From the NCBI GenBank assembly GCA_008694505.1, contig VZDJ01000056.1, positions 562,461-626,460 of the forward strand: 64,000 nucleotides of DNA, in the 5' to 3' direction. The notes beneath the pieces were generated by a model. The model did not search any database and was not told the origin of the DNA. It saw only the letters and a program-made list of their open reading frames with translations. A program made the translations under genes and the position numbers. Source of the stretch: Cyanoderma ruficeps (Eukaryota > Chordata > Aves > Passeriformes > Timaliidae). Position 1 is the first letter of the stretch. Each line of letters starts with the position of its first letter. Shown here piece after piece: positions 1 to 11,824 of this stretch.

Positions 1-700
1 GCCGCATGCGCGAGCGCGGCCGGCACGTGGCCAGGAGCACACAGGGACAAGGGGACAAAGGCTGGGCTGCCCAGGCAGCAGCTCCTGCCCTTCTGTGCCT
101 GGCAGGAGGCTTGGGGGTCTCTCCTGGCAGTGCAGGTGTCCTGTGTTTGTCTGGGACCTGTCCCCTGTGTTTGGGTGGTGGCACAGTATCGTTACAATTC
201 AGGACGGCTCATGTAATGACAGGCAGAACTCCGATTCCTTCAGAGGGCTCAGAGCAAAGTTTACTGAAAGACAGATTCTTTTTATTCAGTGTTTGGGTAC
301 AATGAATAGGATAAGTCCTTTACAGCACCATCTTTTTGTAAACATCTCTACCAACAAACAAGTTGTAAAAACACCAGGTGTCAGGAGGAGGATATCTACA
401 AGGTTGTTTGGGGTTCCTCCTTATGATTTCCCAGGCCAGACTGAAAGAGTTCTGTACTTGGCTTTTCCACAGACCTCAGGCTTCTGCCTGGAGCCTAAAC
501 ATGCAAGTTCTGACCACTGTCAGTTCCCACAGCACAGAGGCCAGCCCACAACAGGAAACTGATCCCTGTTCCTCCTTTCCATGGGTGCTGAGGCCTCCAG
601 GCACCACCTGAGCAGGGCATAAATGGATTTCTGGGGGTGTAAATTGTGCCTGTGCTCGCTGGAAGGCCACCTCACCCAGCAGAAAGCTGCAAAACAGTTT
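1..700. other. Single-copy DNA with a CpG-rich first 60 bases
   Basis: The first 60 bases are dense in CpG (GCGCGAGCGCGGCC-like) and could be the edge of a CpG island lying mostly outside the window. CpG density drops at once after that. Bases 240-420 contain T-rich sequence with a reverse-strand AATAAA, which might be the relic of a retroviral LTR on the minus strand, but no TG/CA ends or target duplication could be found. The open frames here overlap each other on both strands and have no recognisable domain. Confidence 0.4.
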
Positions 701-703
701 GGG

Positions 704-1039
704 TATAAAAGGTGCCTCGTTGGCCAAAAGTCCTCCCAGTGCTCCCTTTTACTCTTTTAGTGGGTTTGCCCACTAAAACCATGGTGGGACTTTCCCTGGG
801 AGGGCTGTTCTGGCTTTGGCCCTTCCCGGGGCTGCTCTGTCCAAAGGACATGATGGGCACATCCTTGGGAGAGAAGCAAGGTTTAATTCCAGGCTCTGGT
901 AGGGATGTGCTGTCACTGGGCAAATCAGCTCAACTCTACCCTTCATTCCTCTCAGAAATGGGGAATACGCCAACCCTTATCCACACTGCATGAACACAAG
1001 AGCCTGATTGGTTTTTTGTAGAGTTCTAATAAAAATAAA
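704..1039 (+). other. Candidate minimal transcription unit (TATA, 70-codon frame, AATAAA)
   Basis: A canonical TATA box (TATAAAAGG) lies at 704-712. An ATG at 781 sits in a strong initiation context (A at -3, G at +4) and opens a 70-codon frame ending at TGA 991-993. Two overlapping AATAAA signals follow at 1028-1033 and 1034-1039. The predicted peptide begins with about 20 hydrophobic residues rich in Leu, Gly, Trp and Phe ending at a Cys, so it resembles a signal peptide or a single membrane segment. The rest is polar and has no further cysteine, which argues against a defensin. I recognise no family. The order and spacing would suit a small single-exon gene, but a frame of this length occurs by chance many times in 64 kb, so this is only a candidate. 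Confidence 0.2.
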
Positions 1040-4000
1040 TGCTACCTAACCATCTACAATACGAGTTTAGGGTATTTCCTGTTTGCTTTGTTTTTTCTTA
1101 TTTCTTTTTAGAAAGAACTCAAACTAATTTTGTTACACCCACCAACTCTTTTTTCCTTAACTCTTTTTTCTTTCTGGTAAAAGATTTTTCTTAAGGATTA
1201 TAGACTATATTTACTGTACACATACTGCACTGAAACAACTGGTAACTTTTCCTTGTGCCTACTCAGAGAGCTGGCTCCCATAAATAGTATTTCACATGGC
1301 AGGCACATAATACCCATGCTCTGTGGTCTCTGCCAACAGTTTTAGGTATGGAAATGAGGTTAATATTCATCTAAAAGACATCTTTTATTTGGAAACCCTT
1401 CTCTACCTTTTCCCACGTTGCTGTGGGAGGGGTGGGAGGCAGAGATGGACAGCAGTTTCACCCTGGGAACAGATGGAAGGTGCAGAGCAGACATCTTCAA
1501 GAGGAGCTGACATTTTAAGCACTATCGAGTCTGCAGGGAGAGATAATATCGTTCCTGAGACATAATGATATACTTGGAAGAGCAGACAAGCTTTACAGCA
1601 TGAAAGCTGAAAAAGCAGTTTGAGCCTGAATGCTTATTTATTTTTCCTCATTCTATCCCCATGTGCAATAAAGATGTTATCTCCTCCCTCAAACCTTGTC
1701 TTGCTTGTATCCCAAGACCTTCATGTCCAAAACTGTACTACATTTGACTTTCCAACTTGCTTTCCATCCTTGATGTTGATGTCTGCATCTTCCCACCTTT
1801 AGGGCAATGCTGCATGTCCTGGCCATGTGACACAGGATAAAGAGAGCAAGGGTTTATTTTTTATTTGCTGTCCTCATTGCTTTTGCTGATGAATGTTTAT
1901 TTATCCATCAAGTCAGAATAAGCTGTCATTTGCACTGGATACTAATTTCAATTATAGATATCCTAAGTATTTGAGTAGTAATGTCATTGTTTGTTATTAG
2001 GTTTTAAGTAACAGATGTGAGTAAATAATGAGGTAATATAAATATCAATCTATTTAATTATCTGAGCCTTAAATGCCAGGCAATAATACCTAATCTCAAA
2101 AAAGATACCCATGTGAATTACTAACATCAGAGAGACTTCAGAAAGAATCTGTCTCTTATTAAATTTAAGTGGGTCAAATCCTGCAGCTCCTCAGTGCAGG
2201 GAAGAGGTTTGTTCAAGGATTTTAATGGACTACACTATGATAAATGATGACAGAGGGGGTGATAAATGCAATGTGTTGCTCATTAGGACAGGCAGAGATG
2301 GGCTGGTAAATGATGGGTACAGATCTAATGATTTATTTGCAGAAGTACTCAGAAATATTCAAGCCCTGATGTAAGCTGTACATTGGGATGATACTGAGTT
2401 TGTACAAAATTTGAGTCTCAGGGAGTCGAATTTTACATTATTTGTCTTCTATATAAGCAGAAGTAATAGTAATAAGGAATAAAAATGTATATCCAAACAG
2501 ATTGCTTGAAATTACAACCTTGGGGATTTTCTTCACCCAAAACTGGCAGGAAGAATTTAGTGCTGGCTGGATGTTTTCCATTAACTTCTGAAGAGCTCAT
2601 CTTTGGGTGAAGCATGGATTGGGAGTAAAGTGGAAAGCTGACAGATGCCTCCTGTGTTTCCTGGGTTTCTGCACTCTTGAGTTGATCCTGTGGCACCTCT
2701 GGGCCCAGCCCCTTGTGCTGCGCAGCTCAGATGAGCTTCCCTGGACCACCAGGACCCCAGGGCACCATCACTGCTCCAGTGTCTCCTCCCTCCCTCTTTG
2801 AAATGGGAAGAAAATATCCTGTGAAAACATTGGGAAAGAAGAGCTCATTTGGGAAGCAACTGCTTTTCTTGCTTTGTGCAAGCTCAATACCTTAAGTTTG
2901 AGCTTCCATGTATTTCAGGTTCTGTGCTGCCCAGGGGGGCAGTTCTGAGCTCACATTCAGTGTCACTCACCTCTGCACAGAGCAGGGACACAAAACAAAT
3001 CCTTTTCCTGCTGGACACCAAGGACAACTGGTACACGTTTTCAGGTCCAAAAGCACAAATAACGAAGACAGAAAACAAGAAGGACGGGACTTCATAGCCT
3101 GAATCTGTAATTGGACAATTAAACCCCAATAGGCAAATGGACCAAAACTTATGAAAATATGAAACCTCGTGGCCATTTGTCCATTTTGTGACCATTCTTT
3201 GTCCACCTTGGGTGTAGCCCTGGCCAGGCTCCTGTCCTGCCCAAGGTGTATCCTAAAGGCCTTTTAATAAATACCTACTTTATTCCTTTAACTCAATCTA
3301 GTCTCTGTTCCAGGTCAGCCTTCCCAAGGCATCAAGCTCTTGGAGGGGTGATGGTGCAGCAGTGTATTCCCAGTCTTTTCCAGGACAAAACTGGATTTGG
3401 TAACTGGGAAGAAACAAACAGCAGCTGGGAGGGAGATGGGGCAGGTTGAGGGGACAGGAGGGAGCAGGGAAGGGACCAACCTGCCCAAGGGAAGGAGCCT
3501 TCAGGGAAAAGATGACCTTGCCTTTATAGCCAAGGTCAGGCTGTCAGAGACAACCACAACCTGTTCTGTAAAACTGATTCAGCTCTTCCAAGGCTTGGAG
3601 CTCCTCAATTTATTTTCCATTCCCCGGGGGCAGTGATAGGTGTGCTCTCTACCCCCGAGCTGTGTGAAGGGAAATGAGTTTCTGCTCCTTCCCTGCAGGG
3701 GGAATCTGGAGGGCTCTGGCTGAGGCAGAGGAGAGGAATGGCTCTCGGGACAGCTCTAGAGATAAGTTCGCTGTGAGGACAGGGGAGGGAGCTCTGCTGC
3801 GTGGGCTCAATGGGGGTCCTACCACATATGGCTGAGGGAGCTGCTTTGCAGTTCTCTCACTCCCTTGCTAAGATTTACGTCTTTGGAGTCTCTCAGGAGA
3901 GGGCTGCAAACCTCAGAGCGCTGTTGGAGCTGCAGTTCTGCTGTTTCAATCTGCACGAGTTTCAAAAGCAGCCTTCTACCTAAGCAAGTATTTTGGTATA

Positions 4001-4639
4001 GAATTAATTAGCAGTTCTCTTACCACAGCACTTTCACAGGAGCTGCATCCCACACCTGCACCCCTTCCCCTTGTGTGGCTGCAGCCCCAGGCAGTTTCTC
4101 AGCCAGGCTCAGAGGGTGCCAGCACCCTGAGCCCAAGCCCTGCCTGCTGTAATCCCCTGCCTTTGCAGAGTTATCCCCACAATGACCTTGCTCCATGATC
4201 TCACTGCAGAGCCTGGAGCTCCACCAGCCTCTGCAGAGCTGCTGGGGCTGCTCTGGCCCTGGGGACAGGCTGGGATTGCAGTGGGCGCTCACAGGGGGCT
4301 CCTGTGCCGTGCACTGGGACAAGAAGGACACCACAGCACCCATTCCCTGCTTGGTTTTAGTGTTTTAGTGTTTCAGTGTTCCCTCTGGCTGTGCAAATGC
4401 TTTGAGTTTCACAAGTCAAAGGAGAAGAGAGGCTGATGGCCGGTGCCTTCAGTTATGAATTAATGCAACTGATGATGCAGCCTGGCTGCAGAGAAGGTGT
4501 GAGGGCTGCTGAGGTGAGCACCGTGCTGCCAGGGCTTTGGGAAACAGCAGGCAAAACCTGCAGGAGGCACAGGGGGGATCCTTTCACACACATGGGGCAG
4601 TGCAGGTCACCAGTTTTCCCGGGAGCCACCAGACTGAGC
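1040..4639. other. Single-copy noncoding DNA, nothing assignable
   Basis: Bases 1040-2560 are AT-rich with scattered AATAAA and TTTATT words. Bases 2600-4600 are closer to balanced composition. I see no transposon terminus, RNA gene or credible coding exon. Open frames are short and overlap on both strands. Confidence 0.5.
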
Positions 4640-5051
4640 CCCTCTGCTCTGGAGCCAGGCTGGGAGAGCTGGGGATGTTTCCCCAGAGAAGGAAAAGCTC
4701 CAGGGAGAGCTCAGAGCCCCTTCCAGAGCCTAAAGGGGCTCCAGGAGAGCTGGAGAGGGACTGGGGATAAGGGATGGAGGGACAGGACAAGGTGGAATGG
4801 CCTCAACCTGAAGGAGAGTAGATTTTGATTAGATTTTAGGAAGAATTTTTTTCCTGAGAGTGATGGGGCCCTGGCACAGGGTGCCCAGAGAAGCTGTGGC
4901 TCCCCTGGATCCCTGGAAATGTCCCAGGCCAGGTTGGACACTGGGGCTTGGAGCAGCCTGGGACAGTGGAAAGTGTCCCTGCCCATGGCAGGGGTGGCAC
5001 TGGATGGGCTTTAAGGTCCTTCCAAGTAAACCATTCTGGGATTCTGGGATT
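4640..5051 (+). mobile_element. CR1 LINE, 5'-truncated 3' end
   Basis: This is the 3' part of a chicken-repeat-1 (CR1) LINE in forward orientation. It contains the usual blocks in order: the Cys/Trp-poor GAGCTCAGAGCCCCTTCCAG region near 4700, AGGTGGAATGGCCTCAACC near 4790, the GCACAGGGTGCCCAGAGAAG block at 4875-4894, the CCAGGTTGGACACTGGGGCT block near 4930, and the terminal repeat ATTCTGGGATTCTGGGAT at 5034-5051. Only the extreme C-terminal reading frame and the 3' untranslated region survive, as is normal for 5'-truncated CR1 copies. It has no coding capacity. Confidence 0.92.
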
Positions 5052-6374
5052 TATTTAACTCTAGAGTGGCCTCTCATTTCCACCTGTTCCCTTCATTCCT
5101 ACAGTCCTGCCCTGTGGACTTTCGTCCCTTCCCTGTGCCCGTGTCAGGGCTGAGGCAGGAGCAGGCAGGGAGCAGAGGGGCTCAGCCTGCAGCCAGAGCA
5201 TCCTGCCCTTCTCAGATAACCCTGTGCCCAGGGGAAACAACATCCAGGAGTTATGGACAGGCCACAGTGACAACAGCATCCTTACAGCCTTTGTCATTTG
5301 TGATGAATCCTTGCAAGAAGTGTCAGAGGATAAAAGTTCCTTTTCTCAGTTACAGAGGATAAAGGTCCCTTTTTAAAGAGCAGCATCAGCTGATGGAACC
5401 CAGATAAAATTCACAGCACTTCACTGCATTCCTCAGCACAAAGAGTCACAGGGTGATGGGTACCACTGTCTCACACAGGGAAAAAGTACACTCAGCATCA
5501 GACCTCACAGCTTCAGGGCTTCTTTTGGAGCTAAGCAAACTTGCAGCAGTTTCCCAGGATTTATTTCTGTTGTGATCTTGCTTTGCAGACACAACACAGC
5601 TGCCCCTGGGGCTGTCAGAGCCCTGCACCCCTCAGGGAGCAGCAGGGTTACAGGGGGTCTGTCCTGTGAAAGGCTCGGTGCCCCTTGAGAAGTGTGACCC
5701 AAACAAGAAACCGATTTTCTGGAAGTCTTCCGTTCAAACTGGTGTTCTAGAACTCCTTTATTTGTGTGAGTGATCTAAGGAAAGTCAAACGAAATTCAGA
5801 ATAAGAGTTCTTCCACCAGAGGGGTTTTTTTTAGCATCTTGGAGAGCTGTGCAGTGTGATGAGGTAGGAGAGGAAGGGAACGTGCTGGACTGAGTAATGG
5901 CAATTGTGATGAGCGTATTTCAGCTACTATAAATATACAACTTACTGTAAAAGGAATAAACGGCCAATCTGAGGAATTATTTTTTTTAACATCCTCCAGA
6001 GTGGTTATTTGTGAAAGATGTGCTCGTTGTGTTCCACTTCCATAAAAAATGGAAGGCAGGTTTCTGAGCATCACATCCTTCTCAGGGGTTTGTTTGCTGA
6101 GGGAGTGTTTTTTTGGTTTGGGAAGGGAGGAGCAGGGTGTGATTATTTTTAGGGTTTTTGTTCATTTTTTCTGAAGAGGGAAATGGAATGGTATTGAAGA
6201 AAATGGGATTTAAGAAAAGGAAATTGAAATGACACTGAAAGCAGGAGCACACCCATTCCCTTCCACAGCAGCAGAGGCCAGCAGACCCCCTGTTACCCCA
6301 ATACACTTACTCAGAGCACCAAGAGTTGTGTCAACTCTTTCCATGGATGTTTCCTCATGGAGAACATGGACAAG
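5052..6374. other. Single-copy noncoding DNA, nothing assignable
   Basis: Mixed composition with short T-rich and A-rich runs (5820-5830, 5980-5990, 6100-6170). I see no transposon ends, tandem arrays or coding exons. Confidence 0.5.
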
Positions 6375-6536
6375 CATGGGAACAGGCTGCCAGGGCAGGG
6401 GGGTGTCCCCACCCCTGGAAGTGTCCCAAAACACATGTGGATGTGGCACCTGGGGACACGGGGTGGTGCTGGGCTGATGGATGGATTTTATGATCTTAAA
6501 AGTCCTGTCTGACCTTGAGGATTCTGTGATTCTGTG
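6375..6536 (+). mobile_element. Old CR1 LINE 3' end
   Basis: A diverged CR1 3' end in forward orientation. The ATGTGGATGTGGCACCTGGG block (about 6434-6453), the GGATTTTATGATCTTAAAAG block (near 6483) and the terminal GATTCTGTGATTCTGTG (about 6520-6536) match the CR1 subfamily that has the ATGTGGCAC block rather than the GGTTGGAC block of the copy at 4640. It is therefore an older, different subfamily. No coding capacity. Confidence 0.85.
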
Positions 6537-6839
6537 TTTGGCTGGGGGATAACACAGACAGGCTGTCCTGTAGAATTATCAGGTACAAGTACAAAGGGAC
6601 TTTTACTCCTCTGTCTCTATTAATTTGAGGAGTCAGCTTGAATCCTTTTCTCTCTCCAATATTTTCCTCTGCTTGCCTTCATATTGAAATTTCCATGAAA
6701 GCCAAAGATAACTGGCTGGAAGTTCTCACCTTTAGCCTCCAGATGCTTTTGCTGTCAGCTGTGGTGTGTCATGCAGCAGCAGTGCTGCTGCCAGGCAGGA
6801 GCTGCTGGTGGAAAGGTTGGATGGAGCTGTGGTGATACA
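6537..6839. other. Single-copy noncoding DNA
   Basis: Nothing assignable. A GCAGCAGCAGTGCTGCTGCC hairpin-like word occurs near 6774-6793 but is short. Confidence 0.5.
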
Positions 6840-7700
6840 CGGCTCATAAATCTGAGCAAGTCGGAGTTCTGATTTACACTTTAATTAAAGTATGTATCAT
6901 ACATATATTAAAATTCAAATGCTTAACTAATATAAAGGTCAATGGAATGCAGAAGCTGCTCTCTTCCTACATTTTTAATTTCCACATTTTGGTTCACTCA
7001 GTCAAATGTGCATACAGAGTGATCAGGAAACTTAATTCAACAGTTTATAAGGGAAGATACAGTGACGTGTCTTAATCTAAATTCAAATTACTTTCTTCTG
7101 GGGAAAAAGTCATAGCTGTCAAAACCATTTCTGTACTAACTGTAAGTTTATCACTTTCGTTACATAATCTCTGGGGAAATTAAATTACAAAACCTGTTTC
7201 TGATTCTTAGGGCTTACACACCAAACAATAAAAATTTGTCTTGATTCATAACCTGTTAGACTTCATTAAAAAAATATGGAGCCTAGAGATTTATGAATAG
7301 CAGTGACATTGACATAGCTTCATTTGCAAAGAAATTACATCCATAGTTCTGCATTAATCTGTAAATGCTTGTGAATGAGAACTTATTTATAATTGTTGGG
7401 GGAAAAAATATTTGTAGGATTTACAAATGAGATATGATTTATCTTGGGGAATTTATCATTTCAATTATATACAATTAATACCAGTCATAATTTAAGATTT
7501 CTGGTTGATGAAAGGCTGTGCATACTGACTAATTATCCTACTTTTCAGTTAGACATAAAGAATGTTGTGCTTTGAATAGTTTAAGGACTGCAGGTTTTCA
7601 TCATGTAACAGCAAGCAACGGCACAGATCTGTTTCATATGATACAGGTAATTCTCATCCCCTAATTAGCTAAGCACAGAATTCAGCACTTGCAAGGGCAG
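6840..7700. promoter_or_regulatory. AT-rich block resembling a conserved noncoding element
   Basis: About 860 bases of AT-rich, repeat-free, non-coding DNA with many homeodomain-type cores: TTAATTAAAG at 6881-6890, CTAATTATCC at 7530-7539, CTAATTAGCT at 7661-7670, and further ATTA words between. There is also a CRE-like TGACGTGTC near 7063. No open frame of note crosses it. Such composition is typical of developmental enhancers in avian gene deserts. This is inference from composition and motif density only; no alignment was possible. Confidence 0.3.
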
Positions 7701-8407
7701 GATGTCAGTGTGACCACTAAAAACTTTTGTAGTGAATGTGAAAACACAATTCTAGGATTTTAGGTGTTTATATCTACCTGGTCTCTCTTTCCTGGTCTGT
7801 AACAACATCATTTTGCAGCTTTGTTCTGAGGTACCTGCTTGGTCCTTTTCAGCTCAGCAGGGACAGTGCCACCACCCGCCCACACCTCTCTGTGTCCACA
7901 TCTCAGCCCAAATTAAATCAAGTTGGATGCCATGGCACCGAAGGTTTGTTTCCTCAATAGGAGTGACCAAGGGCGAGATTTTCTGTGCAAACCCCCTTTA
8001 ATCATGAACTCTCCCATTCCTGAGACTGTGAGTGCCATAAGGATGCAGCTGCCGTCCTGGCTCTGTATTCCCTGGGAAACTGGGTTGCATTTGCAAATAG
8101 ATTTGCTTCTATTTGTGTCTTGGATCTACCAAAGCACCAGTCCCAGAGAAGACTCTTTAACATCCATTCCAATATCCTTGACCTTGTTTCTGCCGAAACC
8201 CTGCGTCTGAAATAGGAGGAGGGATGTCCACACAGGAATGTTTTAGCAGTCGCTGGAAAGACTGGACAACGATATGAGATATGAGGAATTTCCTTTCAAT
8301 GCATGATGTAGAAATGGGAGTGATTACAGTGCCCATGGCTGCTTCCAGGCTGTTCTCTGGGCCCAGAAAGTCCTCAGTACAAGAATTACCAATCCAAGTT
8401 TTTGCAG
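7701..8407. other. Single-copy noncoding DNA ending in a splice-acceptor-like site
   Basis: Mixed composition without repeats. The right edge reads TTTTTGCAG ending at 8407, a good match to a vertebrate 3' splice site, discussed with the next entry. Confidence 0.4.
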
Positions 8408-8870
8408 CACAACAATGTCCCTCAGTTCCCTCAATGTCAAACCATTCCGTGCAGCGCTAAAAATACTTTCCTTGTGCACAGAGCCAGCCTGCATGAAAGG
8501 CTGGCTGCTTTGAAGAGGAAAGCATCAGAGCTGCCTGTGCTGATTGACTACTCCAAAAAAGCTTTCTGCAGAGAGCTGTGCAACTTTCTGAATGGATTAG
8601 CTGTGGCTGGGCTCACACCCCTTTGTGTTTCCCTCGTGTATGAACAGACAAGCACTGCGGGTTTATTGCAGGCTCATTTTAACTTGGAAGCGTGCACACA
8701 GCAAATGGCAGCTTTTAATTTTGCTTTTGAGGTCTGTTTTGAGCAAGAATATAAAAAAGTTGTGCTCATCTTGTCGGAGAACCAGAGCCACGTGTGTGTC
8801 TGGGGAATAATCAAAGCTGCTGGCACCTGTCTGGGTGGGTCGTTAGTACAAAAAAACCCTGGCAAATAAA
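8408..8870 (+). other. Candidate terminal exon or gene relic (153-codon open frame)
   Basis: An open frame runs from a TTTTTGCAG acceptor-like site (AG at 8406-8407) to TAA at 8867-8869, and an AATAAA (8865-8870) overlaps the stop. There is no ATG at its left end, so if real it would be the 3'-most exon of a spliced gene rather than a complete gene. The translation has a normal amino-acid mix, with a charged Lys/Arg/Glu stretch about 25-35 residues in, followed by alternating hydrophobic segments, and no low-complexity bias. I recognise no family. A frame of this length is expected a few times by chance in 64 kb, so the case rests on the acceptor, the frame and the poly(A) signal coinciding. 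Confidence 0.2.
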
Positions 8871-10025
8871 TGAATTGTTCAAATGCTGCTAGTCAAGGTC
8901 TGCATTTGTACAGAGTTTGATCTGAGGCTAACAAAGGTCTGGAACAAAGGTTCCACCTCCACTTGCAGAGAAGATCCTGTGCTCTCTGGTGCAGCCACAG
9001 CATTTTAGAGCACCGAGAGTAGGGGCTGACCTGCAGTGATGTGACACTGTCCCGACACCTGGGACAGAGCTGCAACACACCTTAGGACAAGGGACAGGGA
9101 GTGCAGGAGACAGAGTGAGAGCAGAGCTCAGGAGGATGATGTGGGGAACCAAGCAAGTGACGTTGCAGGTGATTGTAGTCTTAATTAGCTTTATTTTCTG
9201 TAGTCATCATCCTACTGGGATGCTGTGACAGCACTCTGACAAGGCTGATGGAGTTTGGAAGTACCCTGGATGGGTGAGATCCTCCTGAAATTTGTGTTGA
9301 AGACTTTGCTATTTCTGGAAAGGCAAATGGGCTTCACAAAATGGTAAATGTTTGAATGGGCCTTAATTTGACCATAATGTAAATTATTCTTCTTCTTTTT
9401 TTTTTTTTTTNTTTGAAGGTAGGCCAAAGTTGGGATTGAGCAAGAGAGATCAAAGTAAAACTGGAGCTACATGCAGCTGAGGAAAATGTGAAACTAATTT
9501 ATAAAACCTCAAGTTGCTTTATGATCTGAACAAGAGGGATCAGTGCTGGAAACTGTAACAGGGCTCCTACATGGCAAAGCCAAGAGCACTGAGAGAAATG
9601 GTTCTGCAAATCACTCTCATATGAGCCAGTCTAGGCAGTAAATGGTTCATCTGATAATTTGATGCTTTGAACGTGGAGCTGAGATGGTCTTTGTGCTTTC
9701 ATACTCACTGTCTCTATTTAGTGACACTTTCAAATTGCAGTTGGAAATGACTTTGTAATATTGTCTTCCTGAGAACAATTACCTCTTCAGAGATCTGTGG
9801 TGTTGTCATTATTCCTAAAGATAATCCTTATTTTCTAGCAGCTTGGATAGGCCTGTTCCCATTGATTCAGTGTTGTGACTTGATCCATTGATGAAGTTTT
9901 CAGGCATCTTCCCACAACAAGCCCTGGGCACAGGAGTGTCCCAGGAGGAGCTGCTGCCATGAAGGTGCCCCAAGGCTAAAGGCAGAAGACAAATCAGGGG
10001 GAGCCCATGTGTATCTTTTTTAAGA
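8871..10025. other. Single-copy noncoding DNA with a poly-T tract
   Basis: Contains a poly-T tract at 9396-9414 that includes a single unresolved base at 9411. Bases 9420-9830 are AT-leaning and free of recognisable repeats. No coding evidence. Confidence 0.5.
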
Positions 10026-10173
10026 TGCCCCTGGATCCCTGGAAATGTCCTAGGCCAGGTTGGAGGGACTTGGAGCAGCCTGAGACAGTGGAAGATGTCC
10101 CTGCCCATGGCAGGGGTGGGACAGGATGAGCTTTAGGGACCCTTCCAGCCCAAACCAGTCTGGGATTCTGTGA
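10026..10173 (+). mobile_element. CR1 LINE 3' end
   Basis: Forward-orientation CR1 3' end of about 150 bases. CCCCTGGATCCCTGGAAATG (near 10027), GGCCAGGTTGGAG, the ATGTCCCTGCCCATGGCAGG block (near 10096) and the terminal TGGGATTCTGTGAT (10160-10173) are all present. It is strongly 5'-truncated. Confidence 0.9.
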
Positions 10174-11824
10174 TCACAGGCATTTCTCACTTGCATTAGC
10201 CAGGCCCTGGATCACACAGGTACCATCAGGGTTGATCCTGAAACCAAAATCCTTGGAGCTGTACACACAGGACAGAACAGAAACGTGAGGGCAGCCTGTA
10301 ATGCACGAGTTGATCCCAGAGAGATGCCCTTCAGAGCATCCATAGCTGTTCTCTGCTCATGGCAGGGCTCTGGGATAATCTGAATTTGGCAGACACCTTC
10401 CAGATGCTGCATTTTGGTGGGTCCTGCCCTGGGCACTGCTGCATCCTCACGGGAACAACACCCAGCCATTCCCTTCCAAACCCCAGCCAGGTTCTCAGTC
10501 TTTGATAGCTGAGATGCTGAACATGCTGAAACCCAGCTGTGCTACCAAAGAGTGTTATTTCTTCTCTGAAGATCCTTTCAGCAATGTTGATGAATTAAAA
10601 TGCTTTTCAGATCACAGAAGGAGCTGAATTTCCATCTCACAAAAGGACCCGCAGTCGTTGCGGGAGAAGCTGACGCCTGTCTGCTCCTGATGGATGTGTA
10701 TGAGGGAGAAGTGAAAGTTCCTTTTATTCCTAACAGCAGAGTGCCACAGTCAGAGTTTCAGCCTCTTCATCAATCAGTGTCTGGCAGTGTCACAGTCCCT
10801 AAGCAGCACAGTTAGCTCTGCACTACCCTATTACTCCCATTACTGCTCCTGCTGCTGAACGGGCTCTGCTCCACGATTCCTTCCCTCAGGAGATGGGCTT
10901 GGGGTGGGGTGGGGGAAAACACTCTGCTGGAAAGGCTTGGTGGGGCTGGGGACCTCCAGGTGTCTGCTGTCTTCTCAGCTGCCTGGGAAGGGAAACTTGT
11001 GCACAGGGGCACAGCCAATGAGGCTGAAAGACAACATATTAATTACACAAAGGGAAAGGAAGAAAAGAAAATAGAGTGGGCTGAGATACAGCACTGTGAG
11101 TGACTCTCTGAGCCTCGTGCTTTCCTGTGTCTGTGATTCCCAAGGAGCCCAGGATGGGGATGGGTGGCACAGCTGCAGCACCACTGCTGCTGGAACCCCG
11201 CTGGAGTGTCGGGACAGGGCTTGGCTTGTCCTTCAGCAGGGCTGAGCAGCTCATGGCCTTCAGCTTTATCGCAGGCTCTAATGTGAGGACTGAAGTTTAA
11301 ATCAAGCCAAACAGATTGCTTTTGTCATTTAACTTCATGCTGCAGCCTCACTGCATTGCTCCCAGCCCTACCCTCACCTTTCTCATCCTGGACTGATTGC
11401 CCAAAGGAGTTAGAGAGAAGCATTGTTTTAAAACACACTGCTTCTAGGAATAGGAAACCAATGCAGGGATCTTTTAAGGGCTTGCTCTTACGTGTGGTCT
11501 AATTTTCTTCTCCTTTGAAGAATGTAAGTCTTAAAAAACCCACAGTTGTGGTGAGAAAAAACTAATGGCAGAAAAATCATTTTCTACCTGACAAAGCAGC
11601 AGAGTTCTTTGCTCTGAACAAAACCCTGAGGGATGCTGTGAAAATCTGAGTCTGTTTTCTCCCGAACCAGAGTCTCTGGGAAAAGGTTAACCTGCAGTTT
11701 GTGGGCAGTTTGTGGCTGGGAGATGGAGAGTTTCCTCTCTGAATAACCTTGTCTGGGTGCCAGCACCTCTTCCAGCAGACGTAGGCACATGAGGCACTGG
11801 GGAGGCCCTGCCTTCTCTTCAGCC
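10174..11824. other. Single-copy noncoding DNA, nothing assignable
   Basis: Alternates between GC-rich (10850-11240) and AT-rich (11280-11600) stretches. No transposon end or tandem array was found. The open frames at 10600-10815 and 10909-11103 are short and lack support. Confidence 0.5.
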
